From the NCBI GenBank assembly GCA_015832175.1, contig WJXW01000012.1, positions 578,001 through 642,000 of the forward strand: a stretch of 64,000 bases of DNA, in the 5' to 3' direction. The notes under the pieces are model-generated. The model did no database searches. It was not told the DNA's origin and was given only the letters and a program-made list of their open reading frames with translations. Shown here piece by piece: positions 34,728 through 46,777 of the stretch. Numbering within the stretch: position 1 is the first letter of the stretch; every line of letters starts with the position of its first letter. The DNA is from Paraphaeosphaeria minitans (lineage: Eukaryota; Ascomycota; Dothideomycetes; Pleosporales; Didymosphaeriaceae). The translations under genes and the position numbers were made by a program.

Positions 34728-37129
34728 ATGACATTCACCATGAGTCGGTTACAGATGTACATCGCGGTACGTTTCCGTGGGCGCGCAACGGCTCCCGCAT
34801 GCAAGCTAACAGCTATCTACAGAGTTCCGCCGTCCTGGCCAACATTGTGCTGGCGCGCGCCTTCGTCGAGCGCCCCAACTTCTACTCGGCCGCCGTGTAT
34901 ATCTCCCAGAGCACCGGCTCGATCCTGTTTCTGGCCAACCTCGCCCTGATTGTCATGGGAAGCGTCGGATATGGCCTTCAGCGACTCTTCTACGGTCCGC
35001 TGCGCCCCATCGAGACGGAGCAGCTGTACGACAAGGCATGGTTCGCCGTGAGCGAGACATTGCTGGCAATGACCATCTTCCGCGATGACATCGGTTTGTG
35101 GTTCTTTGCCATGTTTCTGTGTCTGCTTGCGGGCAAGGTGTGGCAATGGATCGGAGAGGGTCGCGTGGAGTTCCTCGAACAACAGCCTCCGGCGAACCCG
35201 AAACTCTTCCATGCGCGTCTGATGAGCTCCCTGCTCCTCTCGGTTGGCTATGATGTCTTCATGGTCTTCCATTGCATCGACTCAATATTGACAGACGCAC
35301 GAGCGGGCGTTATGGTCATGTTTGGTTTTGAGTACGTGCTCCTGGCCATCGCATCGACATCCACCCTTTTACGCTACGGCCTGTCACTGGTTGAGCTCGC
35401 CATCACACACCGCCAGGAGCAGGCACAGGATCAAGCCCGCAGGGTTGCTCGCGAACAGGTCAGGCAGCGTAGAGAGGCTGCCGAGGCTGCTGGAGAGCCT
35501 GTCGTCGAGGAAGAGGATGAAGACGACGACGACGATGTTCCTGGCTGGGAAGAGAAGGGTCGCTGGGTCTTCTTCCTGGACCTCATGACCGACGCCATCA
35601 AATCCATCGTCTACATGGTTTTCTTCTTCCTCCTTCTGACCTTCTACGGCATTCCTATCCATATTGTGCGCGATCTATTTATGACGCTCCGCTCTTTCCT
35701 TAAGAGGCTCCACGACTTCTACCAATACCGGAACGCCACGCGAGACATGAATGCCCGCTACCCAGACGCTACTGCTGAGGAACTGGAGCGTGAGAACACG
35801 TGCATTGTCTGTCGCGAAGAAATGCAGCCTTGGGTGGAACCAGGGGAAGCGGCACAACCTGGCCGTCGCAGAATGGATGAGCGACAACGAGCAAAGAAAC
35901 TCCCATGCGGACACATCCTACACTTTAACTGTTTGCGGAGCTGGCTCGAAAGACAACAGGTCTGTCCCACGTGCCGGAGTTCTGTACTCGGACAGCCGAC
36001 AGCCCCGACCAACACTCAGAATCAAGCAAACGCAGGCCAGATAAATTTGCCAGGACCTGGTCTCGATAATCTTCACCGCTTGCATGGCAATATGCAGCCA
36101 CCGGCAGCTCCTGCTCTACCAGGCCAGTACCAACCTGCGCCTCAAGCGGGCCAACAAAACCAACCCCAAGGCAACGTAAGGGTCTTCAACTTTGGCCCCG
36201 TTCGCATTGCCCTAGGCAATTTGCGCCTCCCTGCGAATCGGCCAGCTGACGGAAATGCCAATGACAATGCCAATGCCAACAATAATCTCTTGATGGAGAG
36301 ACTTGCTCAGCAGATTGCTCAGCAGCCTAATCCTCTTCAGCCTCAACAGCAAGTCCAGGACCAGAACATTCCTCAGCTGCTGAATGCTTTTACTTCACTC
36401 CCTCTTGGTGGTGTCCCACATCACCCCAATGACATTCAAGGGGACATTCTACGCATCCAACAGAATATCTTAACCTCGATGCAGCACCTGCAAAATCAGC
36501 ACCATCAACTAGAGAATGTCCATGCTCTCCTCGCCGAACTGAACCGTCTTCAACAAGTTTCAGGTGCGGCAACAGCGGGACAAGACTTGCCACCCATTGC
36601 CTCACTAAACCCCCAACCCATCCCGCCGATCAATCCGCAGGCTTATTTCGCGAATGGACCGGTGCTTCGACAAGGTGATGCTGGCGTACCTGAGGGACTA
36701 GCTCTTCCGGACGGTTGGACTTTGAGGCCGATGGCTTTATCACCACAAACTGGAAGCACAGAAGCGCCCGCATCCGCAGAACCAGGCCCACCTGGCACGG
36801 CACGGCGGTATTTCCCGGCTGTGCAACGCTCACCGGCACCAGTGCCTGCTTCATTTTCTAGCCCACCACCGACCTCCGGTCCGACAGCTGGACCGTCATC
36901 CACCACTGCTGCACCGTCGTCCACCACTGCTGCACCGTCCGAGCCAAGCTCTCTGGGTTCGAGCTGGAGCTTCGACAACACCGGCAATAACGAGGCCGAA
37001 GGGTCTAGTTCTGCGGTCGCGGGGAGTAGCTCAGAAGCTCAAGGCTCTAGTCAAGTCCGCGCGCGCCCCACGGCAGCGGGTAGCAGCGTACCGAGGCCGG
37101 TGACGGTAGAGGAGACGGAGGACGAGTAA
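34728..37129 (+). CDS. HRD1: ER-membrane RING-H2 E3 ubiquitin ligase HRD1/synoviolin
   Basis: The ubiquitin ligase and retrotranslocation channel of ER-associated degradation. Exons 34728-34766 and 34823-37129 give 781 residues; a second ATG at 34740 is an equally good start. The N-terminal half has the multi-helix membrane domain, with ERPNFYSAAVYISQST in helices 1-2, FRDDIGLW, and GYDVFMVFHC. The RING-H2 finger is CIVC...CGHILHFNCLRSWLERQQVCPTC (C3H2C3). An acidic EEEDEDDDDD loop lies between membrane segments, which is unusual. The C-terminal 370 residues are Gln/Asn/Pro/Ser-rich low complexity, longer than in yeast HRD1 (551 residues in all). Partners by family knowledge are HRD3, DER1 and USA1. 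Confidence 0.93.
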
Positions 37130-38326
37130 AGCAAACTCGGTTGGTTTCGGGTATCAAAGTATTGGCATTGACAGCATAGCGAGGCGTTTGGGATGGTGCT
37201 TGTGAATAATTGTTCAGCGCGGCCAGTTGCGTCCGCGTTAGGGAGGATACTAGTCAGAGTTTACGTACGATACCACAATGCATGCGACTTGGTCGTCTTA
37301 TTTCGATGAGTGTTTACGACGAGTGTTTACGATGAATGTTTACGATGAGAGTTTAAAGAGCGTTTACGGTATCATGGAAGACGAGGTGCTGCGAACGCAT
37401 GACGCTGAGGGAGCTGAGTTGAGCTGAGTCGTGGACGTGACTGATACCCCTACACCTAGTGCGCCCACCCTATCTCGTATAAACTCACCCTGTTGTACAT
37501 GTGTGAGCTAAAAGTGTAACAAGGTAGCCTTGACGTTCACACTAGTCTATGCTCCACCCCATGGTCTCATGAATACCATCTTTCGAGCCAGCCGCTGCGA
37601 GGGATAGTCGTGGACTTGTGGACTACCTAGTGCATGACTCTGCGATTGGCGGTGTGCTTTCGGTCTCGTGGAACTAGGAACGCACATACCTACCTCCGAA
37701 GACTTGAATGTTGAATTGCTGGTGAAATTCTCAGTCTCGCAAGTCTGTATTGTGCTATAGTAAAGAGGTACCCAGCCGACCTGCGTGACTGGATCGCTCG
37801 CCTGCTGAAAGTCAGCACGAGATCGGTGAACTCCTCCACGTCGCATTTTTATTGTCGCTCGAAGCAATGCGCATCCACCCACCTGTCTCTCTACAAGCAC
37901 ATTTTATGCTCTTCGCACACCACGCCTGGCTAGCCGGGCTCCAATCCCATTGGGCAAGGATGAATGTTTCGACTCGGCTGCGGGTCTGGCCACTCAGCAG
38001 GGTGCATCCTTCCAAGAGTCATACACGGGCGGCTATGCGTGCGCGCAACCACTCAGACATGCAGGAACAGTTCGCTGGCGTGGCCAGCGGGGGGCGCGAG
38101 GTCGAGGCCGGTGCAAGGAAGGCGAGAACGGATATCTATGGAGCGCGGCGTTCCCTTTTCCGAGCAGCTAATAAAAACGTGTGACTCTACCTCTGCGATT
38201 GACGTGTGCATACCGTCCCATCCGTTCACCCCTCGCTTGTGCGTTCGTTTCTTGGGTATAAAATCCCCACAAGTGATTTTTTTGCTGTTTCTGTACCTAG
38301 ACGCTTCAAATGCATAGTTGGACAAG
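37130..38326. other. Intergenic
   Basis: About 1.2 kb between two same-strand genes. It contains the short tandem repeat at 37305-37367. No gene is supported. Confidence 0.4.
37305..37367. repeat. 13-base tandem repeat with forkhead-like core
   Basis: Three adjacent 13-base units GAYGARTGTTTAC (37305-37317, 37318-37330, 37331-37343) are followed by a diverged unit that again ends GTTTAC. Each complete unit contains TGTTTAC, the reverse complement of GTAAACA, the consensus bound by forkhead transcription factors. It lies 175 bases after the HRD1 stop and 960 bases before the next gene. Function is inferred from the motif only. Confidence 0.75.
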
Positions 38327-39627
38327 ATGAAAGATCAGGCTGAGAAGAGCACCGGCAACGGCGAGGTCGCGAGTTGCGTTTCGAACCTCGTACATGCGTT
38401 TACGGATGGATTGAATGTTTTCAAGCGATTGCGAGAGCGGCGCAGGAAGAGGAATAGCAAGCATAGAGAGCGGGAGCCGAGCGCGCCATCGGAACCTGAG
38501 CTGCAATTGAGCAACTCTCTGAGGAAGGGGCCTGTGGAGCTGCGTGAGAAGTACGAGAGCTGCTATGGGGAGAAGGGCGAGAAGTTTGCTAAAGGTGACG
38601 GTAAGTTGTTGCTCGTACTACCTACCTGCCGTCCGCTGGCTGCCTATCACGCAATAGAATCGTGCTGATCAAGGCAGCAATTGCACATGCATCACTTGTG
38701 GAGACTCTGATCAAGTTCAATACTGGCCTAGTGAGGATTATTGCGACCTTCTTGCATCGGGACTCCAAGAGCAGTGATCTGCAGCTGGACTACAAGTCAC
38801 TGACCAGTCTATCTGATATCTCCAGACGAGAGGCAGTCGACAGCTTGAATTCACTGTATCAGCGGCTGAGTCAGTCGCAAGTGCAATTGCATCGGAGGTT
38901 AGAGTCGAAGGGCGATGCCGAGAAGAAGAAGCACAGCAGCTCGAGGCAGCGCTCACAGGGCCCCACAGTGACGCGCGTGTCAGTCAAAACAATCGGAACT
39001 ACGGGGATTTCAAAGCAAACGCAGCTAGCCATGGTGCGACCAAGAAATGCCGGCAAAGGGACGATTAGCAGTTTTAGCGGTTCGTCGAAAGCACCATCTA
39101 CGAGCGTGAGTTCGCCGTACACGACGCCTCCAAGATCACCACCACTGCCAGAGTACTCGGCCAACGACCCTTTCCCGCGGAGAAAGGCTTCGGCAACCAA
39201 AGGCAACAGCACTGCGTCGAAGAAACCGATGCTCTCAATTGACACTGGACGTCCAACGACGTGGCCGCAGCCCAAAGCCGCCAAAGCCGCAGCGTTCACC
39301 AACTCGCTGCCAACACCTCCGGAGTACTTCGCGATGAAAAGCATGCCACCTCATCTTCCCCTGCCATTCTCCAAAGCAAACCACAACATCCCCAGGCGAC
39401 GCGCCGACAAGCTTACAACGTCGACCTATACATTTGCTTCTGACAGCACCAAGCTAGGCGAGATTCCGCAGCGCAACTGGACGGTGCCATTCAACCCCGA
39501 GGAGGCTGAGCGATTGAATGCTGAAGCTGCTGTGAAGGGGCATCCGGTCGTGAAAGCTTCAGACGACCAGAAGGCGAAGACGAGGAAGGGGCTGAGGAGT
39601 TTGTTCAAGAAGGGGCAGGCTGCGTGA
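38327..39627 (+). CDS. Conserved fungal protein of unknown function
   Basis: Exons 38327-38600 and 38678-39627 give 407 residues; the intron ends GCTGATCAAGGCAG. The first 180 or so residues are alpha-helical and charged: SCVSNLVHAFTDGLNVFKRLRERRRKR, then ELREKYESCYGEKGEKFAKGD, and HASLVETLIKFNTGLVRIIATFL, which looks amphipathic. I have a sense that this pattern recurs in ascomycete hypothetical proteins, but I cannot name a domain. The second half is Ser/Pro/Lys-rich and disordered, with PPRSPPLP and TPPEYF motifs that could bind SH3 or WW domains. The C-terminus is basic (RKGLRSLFKKGQAA). No signal peptide or membrane helix is evident. Function unknown. Confidence 0.75.
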
Positions 39628-40175
39628 GGAGGCGGCAGTAATCTTGGTTGTCGATTCATGGGTATGGGTATATATTTACTTCACGACGACAACGACGACG
39701 AGACGATGACTTACGACTTTCTCTCTCTAGCGAGCGTATACCCCTTCCTATTCAGCGAGCATGGAGTTTGTGTTTTGTATTGACTGGATTTCATTGTCTG
39801 TTTACAGGTTGCATTGTGTGTTTTACTGTTTATTGAAGTGTTTATGAGTACTAGCGTAATCATCGTCAATTAACCTGACAAGCTCTTGAACTACCATTCC
39901 GCACCTAGATATTGAAAACTGAAAGTATAGTCATACTGGTGCCACCATGCCGCGAGTCATGCCTGTGGTTGCTATCGATAAAGCTGCGAGTTGATCCCTG
40001 TCGCTACCGTCATCCTCTCACGGCCTATGTTTCACTGCACGACATCCCATGGACTCAATACCACCGTGGCTCGTACATACGTATTCTTCGACGCAGCTCT
40101 GTTATAAGCTTCTCGAAGTACATCAATCATCTCACAACAGCCGCATCCTGGCTATCTAAGGTGACTCGCTCGAGA
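39628..40175. other. Intergenic
   Basis: About 550 bases; no gene. It should hold the previous gene's terminator and the prenylcysteine oxidase promoter. Confidence 0.4.
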
Positions 40176-41988
40176 ATGCGTCTCACGACCGCCGCTCTTC
40201 CGTTTCTCAGCTCTGCCGCAGCACTCCGTAGTAGCAGCAATGGAGAGTCCGCGCAACCCGCAATAGTACCCAAGCGCGTCGCCATAATTGGTAGCAAAGT
40301 TGTCCACTTCCAGTCTGTACATTACTGAAGGCTTTCTAGGCGCCGGCGCGGCAGGCTCATCCGCTGCTTACCACCTCGCACAATTCGCCCAAGACTCTGG
40401 GATACCACTGCAGATTGACGTATTTGAACGCAATTGGCACATCGGCGGCCGCTCCACCACAATAAACCCCTGGTTCGACCCCGATCAAGCCATCGAACTC
40501 GGCGCGTCCATCTTTGTCGATGTGAACCACATCCTCGTGAACGCGACCAAGGCGTTCAACTTGTCCACAAACAACCGCGAGAACCTTCTTGCAAATATCC
40601 CAGAAGTAGGAATATGGAACGGAAAAGAACTCGTCTTCACGATGAACGAAGGCGGATGGTGGGACCTGGCGAAGCTGTTCTGGAGATATGGGTATGCGCC
40701 TGTAAAGGCGAATAAATTGATGCGGGAGACCGTGGACAAGTTCCTGCAGATGTACGAGCGGCCCCACTTCCCGTGGAGGAGCCTCAGCGACGTTGTGCAG
40801 CTCGTTGGCTTGACCGAGGCGACGGGGCTGACGGGTGAGCAATACATGCAGAACAAAGGCATTGCGCCAAAGTTCGCGAACGAGATTGTGCAGGCGAGCA
40901 CGCGCGTCAACTATGCTTCGAACTTGGGCACGATTCATGGTGTTGAGGCTATGGTATGCTTGGCTACGAACGGAGCGATGAGTATCGCGGGGGGAAACTG
41001 GCGCATCTTCGAGCACATGCTGAGCTCGTCCGACTATATCTCCACGCACCTAAACCATACTATTGCCCAGATATCGAAGCAGGCGGATGGGACATATAAC
41101 TTGACATCTATCGCCGGACGAGTCTCAAGCTTCGACGAAGTCATCTTGGCTGCACCACTCCAGTTCTCCAACCTTGTCATCGATCCAGCACCGGAGCACA
41201 CGCCTGATGAGATCCCCTACGTCAAACTACACGTCACACACTTTACGACACCGCATAAGCTGGATCCGTTAGCTTTTGGCTTGGAGGCCGATAAGCCGGT
41301 GCCTGAGTATGTTCTCACGACGCTGCAGGTCGATGAAGATTATGGATCAAAGCCGTAAGTCGATCATTCACTCGCACTGTTGTTGCTAAAAACAGACCTT
41401 GCTAACGGATTCCCAGAAACGTCGGCCGCGCCGGCTTCTTCAGCATCTCCATCGTCAGCTCAGGCGTGAACGTCCACGCATCCAAGCCGCGCAGCGAGTA
41501 CATCTACAAGATTTTCTCGCCCAAGCGGATCGACTATCAGTTCCTTTCCCGTGTGCTTGGTCTGCAGGTATCGAAAGAGGAAGCCGAGAAGGGCGACGTC
41601 GATGGCACCATTAGCTGGATCAATCACTGGGACGTGCACTCGTATCCGTATGAGTATCCCCGCGTCACATTTGATGAGATTAAGCTTGATGAGGGATTGT
41701 GGTATACGAGTGCTATTGAGAGTTTTATCAGTACTAGTAAGTACCGCCACACAACACGCTACATCCTCGGGCTTTGCACAAGGTATCTCGCGTATCATGC
41801 ACACAGTCGCTGACCTTGGAACAGTGGAGACAAGCGCACTCTCGGGGAAGAACGTCGCACAACTGATCGTTAACGAATGGAACAAGCAAGCCGGGGAGAG
41901 CTCCAATGGAGAAGACATGAAGATTGAGGCAAATTGGGATTCCAACCCCTGGAACAATGCGCAGAAACCGATCAAAGATGATCTCTGA
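40176..41988 (+). CDS. Prenylcysteine oxidase/lyase (PCYOX1-like), secretory/vacuolar flavoprotein
   Basis: A FAD thioether oxidase that splits prenylcysteines released from degraded prenylated proteins into cysteine, an aldehyde and H2O2. Exons 40176-40290, 40340-41354, 41417-41736 and 41825-41988 give 537 residues. Residues 1-17 look like a signal peptide (MRLTTAALPFLSSAAAL). The FAD-binding motif VAIIGAGAAGSSAAYHL spans the first splice junction (GAGAAG at residues 39-44), followed by VFERNWHIGGRSTTI, the dinucleotide-fold continuation. The C-terminal half has the prenylcysteine lyase segments EQYMQNKGIAPKFANEI, YASNLGTIHGVEAMVCLA and WINHWDVHSYPYEYPR. Length and order match the family. 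It ends 176 bases from the next gene, which converges on it. Confidence 0.9.
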
Positions 41989-42164
41989 GGATTGCATCCA
42001 TTGTAGGTTTGCACCAAAATAAGAGCAATAAACACAACGAAATTACTATAGACAAATGTTTTTCTCAATCTTCGAGCATGACCTCTGAGAGCTGCTCGCG
42101 CCTATGCCGCGCCTTCAGAGCATCGTATTCTTCCATCAAACCGCCTGGACCTCGCCTTCACTTC

Positions 42165-43229
42165 CTAATTATCTGCATCGCCACCCTTCTTCGAGCTTGC
42201 AGGAGAGAGCAGTGTATCAGACCAATCTTCGTCCTCATTGACACTCTCGTCAAAGCTTTCCCGGGCAGAAACCTTGCCTTTGCTGCGCCACACTACTGAC
42301 GGCCGCGAAACGTCCACCTTCTGATTTTCCTCTGATATCATCTCATCCGGTCCTTCTACCCAGGATGAGACCTCACCACTATGGTCCCCCTCGCGGCCTT
42401 CCGTCGACAGAGTAGCCCTGAAGCATTCCGCGTCCTCGACCTCCTCCACCCACCCCTCATCCTGCCCACGATCTAGCTCAATCTTCACACCATTCTTCTG
42501 CAACAGATCCCCAAAAACTTGCACCGTACTTGCCAGGCGTGGATGCCACAGTTTGAGCCCGAGCATCTGGAACGAAGACAAGTTATGCCGAACCCACTCC
42601 GCGAGATCGCCGTACGCCCTTGCAACATCTCCAATCTGGCAGTCTTCCTCGTGGGGCAAGACGCTCAGCGAGAATCCCGTTATGTGCATCCGCGCGAACA
42701 CAGAAAGTCCAGCGAAGAACCTCTGCGCGGCGTACGCTTGATATCTCCCTCTGGGACAAGGCCCGGTGGCGAAGAGAAAGTTCCGCCCACGGTACAAGAT
42801 CGGAAGCGCTTCTTCGTATACCGTCTTGCTTGTGCTCAAGATATTGCCGCTCGGCCGCCGGCCCAGCTCCTCGTCTCTTGCGGGCCGAAGGAAGTTGATC
42901 TGCCCGCTGTTTGCATACGCCTGTGAGGGCACCCACAGGTCTTCCCGGCCGCTCTTGAACTTCACCTCGGGTCCGTGGCACTTGTACCGCGTGTACATGT
43001 GGTCTTTCGTCTTGATGTTCGTGGTCCGAGGCTTCTGGCGCGGACAGCGGCATAGGTCGATCTGCAGAGCGCCGCCGAAAGTGGTGTTGCTCGGGTTCTC
43101 CAACCAGTTCCATTTGAGAGAGTAATTCACGACTGTCTCGTTCTCATCCGGATGAGGTGCAAGTAGATGTGCGTATATTGTTTTGCGGACAGGCGCTGGG
43201 AAGTCTAGGAAGGGGAAGCGGGCAGCCAT
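42165..43229 (-). CDS. F-box-like/2EXR-type fungal protein of unknown function
   Basis: A single-exon gene of 354 residues starting at ATG (MAARFPFLDFPAPVRKTIYAHLL). That start fits the 'F.fldLPaEiR..IY..lL' pattern of fungal F-box-like (2EXR/DUF7730-type) proteins, and so does the later NILSTSKTVYEEALPILYRGRNFLF. These proteins expand greatly in fungi and few are characterised; a role as SCF substrate receptor is possible but the match is only to the helix pattern. The last 90 residues are acidic and Ser-rich, probably disordered (...NEDEDWSDTLLS...). No signal peptide. Confidence 0.75.
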   Translation of the reverse strand: MAARFPFLDFPAPVRKTIYAHLLAPHPDENETVVNYSLKWNWLENPSNTTFGGALQIDLCRCPRQKPRTTNIKTKDHMYTRYKCHGPEVKFKSGREDLWVPSQAYANSGQINFLRPARDEELGRRPSGNILSTSKTVYEEALPILYRGRNFLFATGPCPRGRYQAYAAQRFFAGLSVFARMHITGFSLSVLPHEEDCQIGDVARAYGDLAEWVRHNLSSFQMLGLKLWHPRLASTVQVFGDLLQKNGVKIELDRGQDEGWVEEVEDAECFRATLSTEGREGDHSGEVSSWVEGPDEMISEENQKVDVSRPSVVWRSKGKVSARESFDESVNEDEDWSDTLLSPASSKKGGDADN

Positions 43230-45296
43230 CTAAGGAGTGCGGGGATAGGTAGAAGAAAGAAACAAAAAACACGAAGCAGTCTACTAGGTAATGATCCGTC
43301 TGGTCTCGCTCAATAGATATGCTCTGCGTGGTAACCAGAGACTGGTATCATGAATACCGCCGCACATACCGCTCTTTCACTCCATCAGATCCGCCCTATG
43401 ATTAGCCCAAATGGGATGCGCGACGTTTGCCTGAGGCCTAAATTTAGTGTTGTTGACGCTGCGTGCTGCGTGTGAGACGGGCAGCGCGCTCATGCATCCA
43501 CGGCATATCCTTAGCGGAAGCGCCACACCCTGTGGCGGTGCAGAGGAAATGCACACGATTGGTTGTTCGGTGCAGCCGCGAGGCTGGCCCTCCGGCAAGG
43601 TGTTCTGTCTCGGACGGAAAAGGTGGCAATCTTCCGAACCGGAGAGAAAGGCTTGATGCATGCTCTCCTAAACGGATGTAAGGCTTCCAGTCGAGGGGAT
43701 GTGTCGTCCGCCGTAGCTCACATTCTTCGCTTCTGCTTGCTCCCCAGCACATGTCGTATCACGAAACACGCACTCGCCTAGAATAGATTCATCAACGCAT
43801 GCATAGGTACGTCTTATGCCAACGGACCGACATTGACATCCACGGGACCCTCTCATCAGAATTTCATAAGCCCCTTGGAATCGAATGTCTACCACAGCAA
43901 ATCGTGGCATGGTACTCGGACTTTGTCTACAGTGCAGCAAGAGCAGGATATCTTTAGAGTGGTGACCTGACTTTTAGATGAATGACGTGGGACGATGCAT
44001 CGGTGCTAATAGCGGTCAAGAAGCGGTCCAAATCGTCGGGCCCGACAGCATCACATTCCCGTTACAACGATCTGCGGATTCAGTTTCGAACAACCCTCTA
44101 GCTAACCACTGGAGCCGCAGAACAAGTGAATGATGCTGGGCGTGATAGCACATCTTGCCAGCTCTAGGAACATCCACGTTTATGGTCTATTTCGCACGTC
44201 TTTGTTCGATCGTCGAATGTATCCTTGAACGCATCCCCCCCTGATCTACCGACCTTGGATATATATGCATTATCGGGAATATACGGGATCATGATAGTAA
44301 TCGACACCGCGTTCGCGCAGATATGTTTGAAACCAGCACTCTGACTGGCACACCACCCCGCTACCTCTCATCAAGCCACAGCGTCTCCAAGAACACTGAC
44401 TAACACCACATGTGAACCTTTTGCCGGCCAAAATAGCACAGCGAGCGATATAACCACATCCCAAAATTTCTGCTGTATTGTTCGACAGTGCACTGAACAC
44501 ATCCAAGAACGTATCACTCCTATATCTGATCCAAGGATAGGTCGCAAATTGACTGGTCGCTGTGAACAGTGGATGTATACCAAGCTAGCCAACTCTTGAA
44601 CACGGGCTCGATCACGCCACGCAGAGCGCGGGAAAGATGCAGATTCAGCCAACGCAAGTGTCAAGACGTACGGGCTTCTCACGGAGATAGCTCTCATGAT
44701 TAAGCGCGGTGCGCGAACATAGGTACCTAGCGGTACATACGAATCCTGCTTTGAGCGCATTATGCGCTAGTATAGGTACGTGTCTAATATTAGATCTTCG
44801 ACGATCCACCATGTAGACTCTTACAACGATGACCGACTTCGAATCCAGGTTTGGGATACACAACCAGTGCTTTTTTTTACGCCCACGTGCAAATAGACAC
44901 ATACGGTACCGTCATAAGAGCGTTCCACTTCTCCTTGGCCTAACGACCTTACTACCTCACGCCCCCCAGCCCACGTACTCCACACCTCTACAACCTCCCT
45001 CTTCACGGGATCCCCTGTGCATAATCAACCCCCTGCCCATATCCACCCGCAAGCCCCAACACCTGGTCACACTCACGATCAAAGCCACCCCCAACGATCA
45101 ACGCAACCGTATACCAGGGAAGGAAGTTTGAGAGGTACTGTGTGCGATGTCAAGGTTGTTACTGTCAGATATCGGTATTAGGGTTGAACCCACGTCGATG
45201 AATTCGCCGATGTCTTTTGCGCTGGTCTAGTCCTCCTTCGTGCTCACAGTCTGTCTCGCGTCGTTCTCATTCTTGATGATTCTCTCTCTGTCGTCC
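43230..45296. other. Intergenic, gene-poor stretch
   Basis: About 2.1 kb with no supported gene. Frames of 60-130 codons overlap on both strands without motifs or splice context. A minus-strand stretch at about 45110-45230 reads like coding sequence without a start (TSAKDIGEFIDVGSTLIPIS) and may belong to the small frame at 45297. Confidence 0.4.
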
Positions 45297-45413
45297 TTAC
45301 TCTTGCGTGGTACCCTTCTCTTCTTTCGACAAAGCCTGGAGTACAGGCTCGCTGAAGTCATCCCGGAAGATCTCAGGGTTAAGCTGTTCGTCGGGAGCCG
45401 TTGCTTTGGTCAT
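45297..45413 (-). CDS. Small open frame, possible micro-protein or first exon
   Basis: An ATG frame of 38 codons, MTKATAPDEQLNPEIFRDDF..., ends in TAA but with a GTAAGG donor overlapping the stop region. The peptide is acidic, soluble and unlike random translation. Downstream on the same strand a protein-like stretch lies in another frame, suggesting that a short intron may join the two. I could not find a junction that keeps the frame open for long. No family recognised. Confidence 0.25.
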   Translation of the reverse strand: MTKATAPDEQLNPEIFRDDFSEPVLQALSKEEKGTTQE

Positions 45414-45985
45414 GAAGGCATGTGATTGCTAGCTTTGGTAGCATTTGAAGGTCGGAAAGCTTGGAAGAGATATACTACGGTTGGTAGAAATGAATGGATG
45501 GAGTGGCGCTTGATATCTGGATTGTAGCGAATCTGGTGCGGACTACTGTGCACATGTTGATCGTCTTTGATCCGTCAAGTGGGATACCTATGCTCGAGGG
45601 TGGAATACGACAAGGGCTCAGAGTACGATAGCATACATCTTACCAATACACCGCCCTGAAATTCAGATGGCTGTTTGGCGCATTTTATGATACTCTGACA
45701 GATTTTGCCAAACCACAAGGCAGCTGAAAGTTCACAGCACGGGCGCAAAAGCAGAAGAACACACGCATTCGAGGCCGGTAAAAAATTTGTATACTCTATA
45801 CGAGTCTAGAGTTTCGGCCAGGCAATCGCATTGCCAACCTCCACCGCCATGTCTCGTGAATTCGTGAACCACTCGCTCCTCACAGGCTATGCAGGAAGCA
45901 CCGTCCCATCCGCACCCAAGATGCGCAGGACCGCGTGGCACTCCAGTTGTTGTTAGAATGCCCTTCGAGAAGAGTGAAGCTCCTT
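45414..45985. other. Intergenic
   Basis: About 570 bases; probably the 3' flank of the PP28 gene and the upstream region of the small frame. Nothing else seen. Confidence 0.35.
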
Positions 45986-46777
45986 CTACTTCTTCGAGCC
46001 CTTCTTCGCGCCTTTCTTGGTGCCCTGGGCAGCTATCCTCCGTCGCTCGTCGCGGTCAATCTGCTCCTTCTTCGCCTTCTCGTGCTCAGCACGCTCTTCA
46101 GCCTCGGCCTTCTTCCTCGCGGCCTCGGCCTCACGGCGCTCGCGCACTTGCTGCAGGCGCTCGAGATCGGCGCGCGCCTGGTCCGTCTTGCCCTCAGAGT
46201 GCAACTTTTCGTACCGCTCTTTCGCCTGCTGTGCCTGGATGGCCTCGCGCTCACGTCGGCTGAGCTGGCTCAGGTCCTGCTTGCCCTTGCCCTTGTCCGC
46301 CGGTGCGGGAGCATCGACGGGCTCTGGTGCCTTTGCGGCCTGGTTGCGGGCCTTGGCTGTGTGGTTCGGGTTTGCAGGCATGTCGTCGTCGTCATCGGAC
46401 TCGGATTCTTCCTCGGAGGAAGAGGGAAGGTCACCAGCCTCGGGGATCTTCTTGTTCTGTCGTGCGATGGCAGCCTGCTTACGGGCTTTGGCAGCCGCGC
46501 GGCGCTCCTCACGGGTCATCTCCGCTTGTGGCTTCGCGTTCTCGTCCTCGCTGGACTCCTCCTCCGAGTCCTCCTCTTCGGACTCTTCCTTCACGGGCTC
46601 ATCCTGTGTTCATGTTAGCTTGTGTGGTTGTTGGCCTGAACAGGGTTTACATACACCCCACATGCCGACGACCTCACCATCCGCGTTGAGCGGCTGGAGG
46701 TCTCGCGAGAAGTGCTTGCCACCTCCGCGCTTGGGTTTGGCGAACTTGCCGCCGCGACCGCGTGTAGAAGCAGACAT
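45986..46777 (-). CDS. PDAP1/PP28-family phosphoprotein (28 kDa heat- and acid-stable)
   Basis: Exons 46777-46655 and 46603-45986 (51-base intron) give 246 residues. The start [24 protein letters not shown] is the conserved RG/basic N-terminus of the family. Residues of about 43-110 are very acidic with casein-kinase-2-type serines ([28 protein letters not shown]). The C-terminal half is the PP28 domain, [21 protein letters not shown] then [18 protein letters not shown], a long charged coiled coil, ending in a lysine-rich tail. Animal members are CK2 substrates linked to PDGF binding; the fungal role is unknown, and the charge pattern suggests RNA or ribosome contact. Confidence 0.85.

Noticed and set aside
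45935..46618. Leu-rich plus-strand frame resembling a membrane protein
   Set aside because: Leucine runs come from antisense reading of Glu/Lys codons in PP28.
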